Both the position numbers and the translations under genes were made by a program. A DNA stretch of 64,000 nucleotides from Datura wrightii (Eukaryota > Streptophyta > Magnoliopsida > Solanales > Solanaceae). Position 1 is the first letter of the stretch. The number at the start of each line of letters is the position of its first letter. The notes below the pieces were generated by a model. The model worked only from the letters and a program-made list of their open reading frames with translations, did not search any database and was not told the DNA's origin. The stretch covers positions 86,329,501 to 86,393,500 of the forward strand of contig JASDFA010000001.1 of assembly GCA_035772735.1 (NCBI GenBank). The letters run 5' to 3'. This document shows, in pieces, positions 55,808 to 64,000 of the stretch.

Positions 55808-57170
55808 GTGGAACCTCCAACTCTTCAGTCTGTTCCAGTGGTCAATGAATTCCCTGACGTATTTTCGGATGAGTTGCCTGGTATCCCTCCCGAAAGGGAG
55901 ATAGACTTTGCAATTGACTTATTGCCAGGGACTCAACCTATATCCATTCCCCCGTATCGCATGGCACCAGCTGAGCTTAGAGAGTTGAAAGTGCAGTTAA
56001 AAGATTTGCTCAACAAAGGCTTTATCAGACCTAGTACTTCCCCATGGGGTGCGCCAGTTCTATTTGTAAGAAAGAAAGATGGCTCACTCCGCATGTGTAT
56101 AGACTACCGGCAGCTGAACAAGGTAACGGTTAAAAACAAATACCCGCTCCCTAGAATAGATGATTTGTTTGACCAGTTGCAGGGGGCCAGATGTTTCTCT
56201 AAGATAGATCTGAGGTCCGGATACCACCAGGTCCGAGTTCGTGAGAGGAACATTCCAAAGACTGCTTTCAGGACCAGATATGGCCACTTTGAATTTCTAG
56301 TCATGTCTTTTGGGCTGACAAATGCTCCCGCAGTGTTTATGGAACTAATGAATAGCATATTCAGACAATATTTGGATCTGTTCGTGATAGTATTTATTGA
56401 TGATATTCTGGTATATTCTCATTTAGAGACAGATCATCAGAACCATTTACAGACAGTACTCCAGATCCTTAGAGACCGTCAGTTGTATGCCAAATTTTCT
56501 AAGTGTGAGTTCTGGCTGAACTCAGTTGCCTTTTTTGGGCATATCGTGTCGGATGCTGGTATACAGGTGGACACACAGAAAATAGAGGTGGTCAAGTCAT
56601 GGCCCAGACCTACCACTCCGACCGAGGTTCGTAGTTTCCTGGGTTTAGCAGGGTATTTCCGAAGATTTGTTGAAGGATTCTCCACTATAGCAGCACCTCT
56701 GACCAAGCTGACATAGAAAGCAGCAAAATTTCAGTGGACGGAGGCATGTGAGCAGAGTTTTCAAGAGTTGAAAGACAGATTGACCTCCGCCCCAGTACTA
56801 GCATTGCCAGAGGGAACAGATGGGTATGCAGTGTATTGCGACGCTTCAGGTATTGGACTGGGTTGTGTGCTGATGTAGCATGGAAAGGTAATTTCTTATG
56901 CTTCCAGACAGCTGAGGAAGCACGAAAAGAACTATCCAACCCATGACCTGGAACTGGCCGCAGTGATCCACGCTTTGAAAATCTGGAGGCATTATCTGTA
57001 TGGCGTTCATGTAGACATTTTTATACATCATAAAAGTCTGCAGTACATTTTCACACAGAGGGAGTTAAATCTGCGGCAGCGTCGTTGGTTAGAATTGCTG
57101 AAAGATTATGACGTAAATATTCTCTACCACCCAGGGAGAGCTAATGTAGTAGCAGATGCCCTCAGCCGTA
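55808..57170 (+). pseudogene. Element 6 reverse transcriptase and RNase H
   Basis: RT motifs complete: PPYRMAPAELRELKVQL, LRMCIDYRQLNKVTVKNKYP, KIDLRSGYHQVRV, MSFGLTNAPAVF, VFIDDILVYS (catalytic Asp pair intact), FLGLAGYFRRFVEGF. RNase H: YAVYCDASGIGLGCVL, PTHDLELAAVIHAL, DIFIHHKSLQYIF (His where Asp is expected in TDHKS), ADALSRKS. TAGs at 56714 and 56876 replace Gln codons. Confidence 0.88.
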
Positions 57171-58742
57171 AGTCAATGGGGAGTTTAGCGTATTTGCGAT
57201 CCGAGAAGCGGGAGTTAGCCAAAGAAATTCATCAGCTAGCTGGTTTAGTCGTTCAAGTAGTAAAGACAGAAAATAACAGAGCGGTGATTCAGAACTCTGC
57301 TGTGTCATTGTTAGTTACAGAGGTAAAGGAACGGCAGTATGAGGACCCTGACTTAGTCCAGCTCAGAGATAGAGTTCAGAAAGGTAAGGAACCAGACTTC
57401 CAAGTGACTGAGGATGAAGTACTGCGTTGTAAGGGCCGCCTATGTGTCCCGAATGTCTCAGGGCTTCGCCAACAAATCATGCATGAGGTACATTACGCTC
57501 GCTATTCCCTCCATCCAGGAGCAACGAAAATGTACCACGACATCAGAGAAATCTACTGGTGGCCAGGTATGAAAGCTGAAATAGCTGAATTTGTATTTAG
57601 ATGTCCTAACTGCCAGCAGGTGAAAGCAGAACACCAGAAATCGGGCGGTCTGACGCAGGATATAGCCGTGCCTTTGTGGAAATGGGAAGCGATAAATATG
57701 GATTTTGTAACAGGGTTACCCCGTACCAGACATAGACACGATTCTATTTGGGTCATAGTTGACAGGCTGACAAAATCAGCTCATTTCCTGCCAGTGAAAG
57801 CTACCTTCTCGGCTGAGGATTATGCCGAATTATATATCAAAGAAATAGTTAGATTACATGGAGTGCCGGTATCTATTATTTCAGACAGAGGAGCACAGTT
57901 TACAGCTAGATTTTGGCAGTCATTCCAGAGAGGCCTGGGGACACAGATTAACTTAAGTACAACCTTTCATCCTCAGAAAGACGGGCAAGCAGAACGAACT
58001 ATCCAGAAGCTCGAAGAGATGGTACGAGCGTGTGTACTAGATTTTTGGGGGTAGCTGGGATGAGCATCTACCGTTGATTGAATTATCCTATAATAACAGT
58101 TATCATTCAGCTATCCAGATGGCGCCCTTTGAAGCATTATATGGGCGAAAATGTAGATCACCCATCGGCTGGTTTGAAACGGGAGAGTCTGCGTTGATTG
58201 GGCCAGACATCATTCAACAGTCAGAGGAAAAGGTAAAGCTTATCAGAGAACGCCTACTGACTGCTCAGAGCCGCCATAAGTCTTATGCAGATATGCGGCG
58301 TAGAAATCTAGAATTTGCAGTGGATGACTGGGTATATTTGAAAGTGTCTCCGATGAAAGGGATGATGAGATTTGACAAGAAAGGCAAGCTTAGCCCGAGG
58401 TTCATTGGGCCATATCAGATTCGGCGGAGAATAGGCCGAGTTGCATACGAATTGAACTTGCCTCCAGAGTTAGCATCTGTTCACCCAGTATTCCATGTAT
58501 CTATGTTGAGGAAGTTCGTAGGAGACCCTTCCACAGTTGTTCCAGTTCAGGATGTCCAGGTCACAGAAGAGTTAGCATATGAAGAGGTTCCAGTAGCTAT
58601 ACTAGACAGGCAGATCCGTAGACTAAGAACGAAAGATGTTGCTCCAGTCAAAGTATTGTGGCGTAACAGGAACCGAGAAGAGATGACCTGGGAAGTCAAG
58701 GAGGACATGAAAGCCAGATATCCCCACTTATTCCAGACATAG
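57171..58742 (+). pseudogene. Element 6 integrase with chromodomain
   Basis: HHCC zinc part (HYARYSLHPGATKMYHD, CPNCQQVKAEH). Triad: Asp in INMDFVTGLP, Asp in IISDRGAQF, Glu in DGQAERTIQ. An extra T near 58040 shifts the frame after VLDF; the rest (YNNSYHSAIQMAPFEALYG, GPYQIRRRIGRVAYEL, VFHVSMLRKFVGD) is in another frame. Chromodomain at the end: KVLWRNRNREEMTWEVKEDM, YPHLFQ. Stop at 58740-58742. Confidence 0.88.
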
Positions 58743-58978
58743 ACAAACATGAGGTATGCTAGAACCGTTTTTCCTTATAAATGCTTATACCTCATATATG
58801 ATAGCAGGCGATTGATTATAGACAGTTATGAATGAATATTATTATATCGTGTGGAGTACCTGTATTGGGGTTTTCTGCTTTTCAGGTTTTTGGGATAGTC
58901 CATATTACAGGGGAAACTCTGCCAAAATATTTCTAGAAACAAGTTGAGTAAGTTGGGAAGTCCTCTAGATAGAAGTTT

Positions 58979-59015
58979 ACATTCGAGGACGAATGTTCTT
59001 AAGGGGGGGGGGGAA
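58979..59015 (+). other. Element 6 hairpin and polypurine tract
   Basis: ACATTCGAGGACGAATGT (58979-58996), perfect 7-bp arms, then AAGGGGGGGGGGGAA up to the LTR. From 58743 to 58978 no gene. Confidence 0.8.
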
Positions 59016-61843
59016 TGTTATACCTCGTAAAATTCCCAACACCTAGATGGACTATTCGCGTGTTGGCTAAGAGTATTTGAAAGTTACACATGCTAGGAAA
59101 AGGCCCGGGAAAAGACCGGACGAGAAATCTGTCAAACCATCGCGGAAGGAGCCGAGGCAGAGCCCCTCCGCGATGGCAACGTGTCACGGAGGTGGAACCT
59201 CCGTGTTGGCTCCGTGACATGTTGGCTCTGTCCAGGCCCAACTATATAAGCCCTCCACTTCGGTTTTAAATGATAAAATTCTTATAATTTCCAGTGAAAA
59301 CAGAGAGAAAATCAGAGAGGAAGAGGAACGAAGGGTTCTTGATAATTTCCTTCCGATTACGCCGTCAAACGCGGTCCAAACTCAAATTAACTCCAGATAC
59401 CTAGGTTTAGCAGCAAGGAGCATTTCTACGGATTTAGTTTCGCGAAATTCAACCGGCGAATCGTCGTGCTACCGAACTAAGGTAAGTGGAATTTCTCCAA
59501 ATTAGTGTTAATATACTCCTAGCCTTAAAGTGAATATTTCTCCCTTCTGACTTTCGAGAAATAGCGAGGTTCTGACCGTCTTTCGATAAGCCAAAGTTCA
59601 AGCTATAAATATATCGAAAGTAACGTTTTCTTTTAGAATATTGGTGTATTTAGTTCTAATTGACATGTATATGAATGTAGTTGGGAGAAACAGCAGAAGT
59701 ACTGACGGAAATCCCATCGGTCAGTCGGGTACTCAGAAACCAGGTATGTAAAGCTATTCTTTCGGCAAGCCAGGAAGTATAGTCTAGAAAATAAATAGAA
59801 TAAAGGCTATTAACAGATATCCAGCTTACAAGAACGATTTTAGTATAATTTCCAGCAAGCATGCTAGTATATCATTACGTATCATGCAATAATCAGAATA
59901 ACGGATAGTCAGACGATTTCATATAGTAATGTGGTATCCGCTAGTAGCTCAGCATGTTCTTACGTAATACCCGGGATGGAAGTTGTAAAAGCAATATAAT
60001 GAATTAGCAAGATTATAGATAGTATGTATTACATTTGTTGAGACTGTATCCGGTTATAGATGGCACATTTTATGTTATTGAGCTATATCCAGTTATAGAT
60101 GGCATGTTCTATGTTATTGAGTTATATCCAGATATGATCAGATCAGTAATCAGATATAGAAATAGCTCCAGACACCGATATAGCTCCAGATACAGATATA
60201 GCTCCAGAAACATATATGGCTCTAGAAATTGATGTAGCTTCAGACCTCGGATAACAATAATCAGATAAAAAGATAAAGGTCAGGTAGCAGTTAGCCAGCA
60301 ATCAGAAACAGTGCAAAACAGAATATAGCATCAGTTGTTTAGTACGGACTGGCCTTGAAATAAAAGAAGAGAATATGATTGGTATTTTTCATTTGAGCAT
60401 GCTTGCTGTGTATGTGTTTTATATGTTGAGACTTGTTGTGGCATGTGGGCACCCTTTAGCATCCCCACCGCCCCTGGGTTCTAGCTGTGTCGATACCAGA
60501 TTCAGATACCGCCACCAGCTGGGCGATGCCGTCTGCCTAGAGGACGATGATGGCCGACCACCATGATAATACGGTCCAGATTACCCTGCTTGTAGGGGCA
60601 ATACAATTTGCTCTGCGCAGAGCCAGATTACCCTGTTTACAGGGGTAGATTACTTTGTGTGCGCTTGTGGCCGGGGGCAGTTTCAGATACAGATTTTTAT
60701 AAAATTACCCTATTGAGTGCTTGCACCTAGGGGCAGTTTCAGTCACAGATACAACAGCAGATTACCCCGTTACGCACTTGCGCCCAGAGGCAGGAGTCTT
60801 CGGACTCAGACACAGTTTATTGTCAGAGACCAAGGCCTGAGCTACGTACCCAAGGGGACCGGTAGGAGGAGCTCACAGTTATCAAATGAGTGGAGTGACT
60901 TATTTTTGGTTGGTTTAGACCCGGGTAGGGGTAAATAGATTGTTTGTTGGTTGGCACCTTCCGGCTTATGGGGGTCGGTCAGGTATTATGTGTATTTATA
61001 TGTATATCTATATGTGCTACAAGATATTGATAGACAGTAGGACGACACATCGTCAGGTACGCTCAGTTTAGTTACAGCATAGGTAAACTCTCCCCAGTTA
61101 TCCTCAACTAGATAGATTCAGCTATTTCCTGCTTATACTTCATGTTATTGTTGCCCATTTCAGTTGTGTATTTCAGTTTGCTTTACATGCTCAGTACCTG
61201 TGGTACTGACGCCCGTGGGGACACTGCATTGCTTGCCTGCAGGTACACTCAGGCGAGGAGTCGATCCCTCGTGTTCCAGTCAGCAGAGTTGTCAGCTCCT
61301 ATCCTCCGGAGCTAGACAGTCGGAGGTTGCTCCTATTTCTTTTTTTTTTTTACAGTTTGGGCAGGTCGGGGCCCTGTCCTGACCATTCTATCATTACTTC
61401 CTATAGGCTTGCAGTCTGGTGTTTCCTATGGTGATGGAGACGGTCGTGTGGGGTCGTGCTTGTATATATGTGTTTAGCTGTTTAGCATTGTTGATTATGT
61501 TGGCCGTGTGGGGCCATAGTCTGATAGTAGTGGTGACCTTGCCGGTCACGTAGTTATTCAGTATTCTATTGCTAAGTTACAGATAACTAGACTGCATGGT
61601 GGCCTTGTCGGCCTGCATAGGTTCCCCTATATAAGATGATTCTGGTTAGCTGATGATACAGTACAGGTGGCTATAGGCCAGTCGGCCGGAGGCTGTATTT
61701 ACAGCCGCTATAAAGCCAGTTCGTTTCTTGAAATAGAGTGAGGGTCAGCCAAAGCACCAAATGTGGTCAGGATGGACCGTTTAGCAGCCCAGAGTCTAGC
61801 AGGCACCAGGTGCCCGTTATACCCCCCAAGGTAGGGTGTGACA
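59016..61843 (+). repeat. Element 6 3' LTR
   Basis: 2828 bp, TGTTATACCTC to GTGTGACA, with the same internal repeats and dyads as the 5' copy. Followed by CAACA. Confidence 0.92.
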
Positions 61844-61848
61844 CAACA

Positions 61849-63763
61849 AACATAGGGAGTCCTATGCGAGCCGACAAGGACACCATGATATCTAGTTATA
61901 ACTGGAACGTAGAATCAAATGCTAAACTAAGCTATGATCGACAAGGCCACCAACCAACAGCTAAATAGGGCCCCACACGACCGACACACATAGTCTAAAA
62001 TACATATGAGCCCCACACGGTCGATATCATCTAACCACAAGGAAGAACGCAATTTGAAAGCCTCTAGGAGTAATAAGATGGTGGGATAGGTCCCCGACCT
62101 ACCCATAGTGTGCAAACAAAAGAAATAAACCTCTATCACACAAGCTTCAGAAGAAAAGAGTTGATGTCTCTATACAGCTGACTGAAACTATGAGGGACCT
62201 GCTCCTCGTCTATCTGCACCTGCAGGCAAGTAATGCAGCGCCCTAGAAGAGGGCGTTAGTACCAAAGGTACTGAGTATGTAAAGCAATAACTTTAAATAA
62301 CTGAAAGTATGGAATAGAACTAACAATGACTGAAGTAAAGAAAACGGAGTGAAGATGACTGAGGTAGTGAAATCAGGACTAAACGTAACTGTAACAAGGA
62401 GGGTAGGAGTCATACCTAACAAACAAGGTGTCTTACTGTCTAACTAGCAGTAACTAAGCAAGCATAAACTTTACCTGGCTCCCATAAGCCGGAAGGTACA
62501 ATCAGCACAGAATGACCCACTTGGGCCCCCATTAGCCCTAGCAAGTACACGTCAATCTATATACCCCTATCCCGGTCATATTGAATCAACTACCAGCTAT
62601 AAGCGTCCTGCCAGTCCCCTGGGTCTGCAGCTGGGCCCGCTCGGCCCTTGACTATAGCTGTGCCTGAGTCTGAAGGACTCCTGATATCTACACCCCGGGC
62701 GTAAGCGCTCGGCGGGGGTGTGTATAAGGTCAACCACGGTAAATATGAGGATCTAGATCCTCATCTTCGTCCCTTGCGGACGGCATGCCGCTCCGTAGAG
62801 CGACGTATCCTCGCCCCTAGCGGGCGGCGACACAGCTATTAACCCCGGGGTGGACACGGAAGCTATACAGGTATAATCCAGCCCAAAACAATACAATTTA
62901 TGAGTCTCAACTGACAACGACAACTAAACATGGTAACATACTACATACTTTACTGGGATTCATACTGGATTACTATGCTGAAGAAACTAAATTGCCAAAA
63001 GAAAATGCCTTAACATACCTCGAGTGCCGATTTCTGATTAACTGATAGGTTCCAATTAGTATTCAATAGCTCTTCCCAACTGAAATCGTGTTGCTGGAAA
63101 GATAGGACTAGTTTTAACACAAAGTTCGGCAAAAAGAAAAACAATATATATAAATATTAACTATATTCTAACTTTACGGAAGAAGGTCGAAACCTTGTTA
63201 TTTCTCAAGAATCTAGAAGGGAGAAATGCTTACTTATAGCCTGGGATCGTATTGACACTAGTTTGGAGCAATTCCAACAACTTTGGCTCGGCAGAACGAC
63301 AATTTCCCGGGAGAATTTCACGAAACTAACTCCGTAGAAATGCTCCCTGCAGCCTTATACTTCGATACCCGAAGTTAATTTGAATTTGTACGGCATTTAT
63401 CAGCGTAATCGGATGAAAATTATATGTCTCCTTCGTCTCTATTCTCTGCTGGTCATGTTATGTATGAAAAATAACATGAAATCTAAGGGTGAGGCCTATA
63501 TATACTTCAAGCAGCATACAAGGCAACGTGGCACGCTGGCCAACGCGCCAATTCTGCTCCGTGCCACGTTGGCCAACGCGGATGAGCAGTTCTGTGCCAC
63601 TTTTCCCCTCTGGGCAGCTTGGTTTGGCCTCCTCTTGCGAAATCCCGACTTGGCACTCATTTGGCCTTTCCCCGGGCCCTTTCCTCACATTTATGACACT
63701 CTAAAACTCTCAACCAACATGCGAATAGGCCGACTAAACGTTAGAAACTTATGGGGTGTAACA
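61849..63763 (-). repeat. Element 5 5' LTR, right fragment
   Basis: Aligns with about 44137-46051. TATATATA at 63497-63504 and dyads at 63525-63605 (upstream on minus). Ends GGTGTAACA, then ATTTT at 63764-63768. No gene. Confidence 0.9.
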
Positions 63764-63768
63764 ATTTT

Positions 63769-64000
63769 GATCAGATTTTACAACTATTTTCGATGATAAA
63801 TTTATTAATTTTGATTTCTACTCAATTAAGCCTAATTATGCATGATCTATGATGAATTGATTTATGATCTACATTTCAATTGTTGATATTTATAAACCTA
63901 TCATGATCTATGATTTGAAATTTGGATTTATTCAAATACCCAACATGATTTGATTTACAAGTTATATGCATGATCTTCAAGTATGCATGGGCCTTATAAT
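63769..64000 (+). repeat. Element 1 3' LTR, second part (runs off right edge)
   Basis: Aligns with about 5677-5912 of the 5' LTR of element 1 (GATCAGATTTTACAA, CTACTCAATTAAGCC). AT-rich, no gene. Confidence 0.88.

Larger units (their letters stand above)
50912..61843 (+). mobile_element. Element 6: Tekay/Del-like Ty3-gypsy retrotransposon, structurally complete
   Basis: Plus strand, 10.9 kb. LTRs 50912-53741 and 59016-61843, primer site, single gag-pol frame from 53957, chromodomain, polypurine tract. Structure is complete but the frame has seven stop codons and one frameshift. LTRs differ by a few percent, largely transitions. Confidence 0.9.
43926..63763 (-). mobile_element. Element 5: Tekay/Del-like Ty3-gypsy retrotransposon
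   Basis: Minus strand. 3' LTR 43926-46051, coding 46331-50488, primer site 50685-50696, 5' LTR 50700-50911 plus 61849-63763 (split by element 6). LTRs are 2126 and about 2127 bp. Integrase core is deleted, the gag ATG is changed to ATA, and several stops and frameshifts occur. Confidence 0.87.
4953..64000 (+). mobile_element. Element 1: Tekay/Del-like Ty3-gypsy retrotransposon, the nest backbone
   Basis: Oldest element, read on plus. Pieces: truncated 5' LTR 4953-7121; gag to RT at 7331-9505; RT to integrase at 22093-24201; integrase end and chromodomain at 42346-42687; 3' LTR 42932-43925 and 63769 to beyond the window. It is interrupted by element 2 (at ATGGT), element 4 (at CTATC) and element 5 (at ATTTT). 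The reading frame resumes exactly across each insertion once one duplication is removed. Coding parts carry many frameshifts and stops, and the RT catalytic motif is damaged. Confidence 0.88.

Overview
The window is plant nuclear DNA made entirely of retroelements; I see no host gene. Clues are plant Ty3/gypsy lineages (chromodomain Tekay/Del-type and Athila-type), primer-binding sites matching initiator tRNA-Met and tRNA-Asp, 1.4-2.8 kb LTRs, and an endogenous plant pararetrovirus (Caulimoviridae). The host is most likely a eudicot; the species cannot be fixed from the sequence.

Layout. (A) About 1-4950, minus strand: the 5' half of an integrated caulimovirid. It has a leader with a tRNA-Met primer site, four tiny coupled ORFs, a coat-protein ORF, a movement-protein ORF and the start of the protease-RT ORF, which runs off the left edge. 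All visible frames are open. It abuts a truncated LTR of element 1 near 4930-4953. (B) Element 1 (plus, Tekay-like, oldest) is the backbone. Its 5' LTR is 4953-7121. Its coding parts lie at 7331-9505, 22093-24201 and 42346-42687. Its 3' LTR is 42932-43925 plus 63769 to beyond 64000. (C) Element 2 (plus, Athila-like, 9506-22092, target duplication ATGGT) splits the RT of element 1. (D) Element 4 (minus, Tekay-like, 24202-42340, duplication CTATC) splits the integrase of element 1. (E) Element 3 (minus, 26879-36071, duplication CAGCG) lies inside the integrase of element 4. It is a compact Athila derivative that lost the gag core and nearly all of pol through in-frame deletions. (F) Element 5 (minus, Tekay-like, 43926-63763, duplication ATTTT) lies in the 3' LTR of element 1. 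(G) Element 6 (plus, Tekay-like, 50912-61843, duplication CAACA) lies in the 5' LTR of element 5. Five exact 5-bp target duplications fix the order: 1, then 2, 4 and 5, then 3 (in 4) and 6 (in 5).

How the parts work. The Tekay-like copies have one long gag-protease-RT-RNase H-integrase frame ending in a chromodomain, where it is retained. The Athila-like copies add a third gene of the 'putative plant transposon protein' type behind pol. All copies are decayed, mostly by CAG-to-TAG nonsense changes, frameshifts or deletions.

Most interesting signals: (1) a GC-rich dyad module (words such as GTGTCACGGAGG and CCATCGCGGAGG) sits just upstream of the TATA box in LTRs of both Athila-like and Tekay-like elements, and again upstream of the third Athila gene; (2) that third gene appears to have its own promoter and a 5'-UTR intron, kept even in the derivative that lost pol; (3) the movement protein of the pararetrovirus ends in a retropepsin-like domain, directly followed by the normal protease; (4) a TTCGAGGACGAA-type hairpin precedes the polypurine tract in both gypsy lineages.
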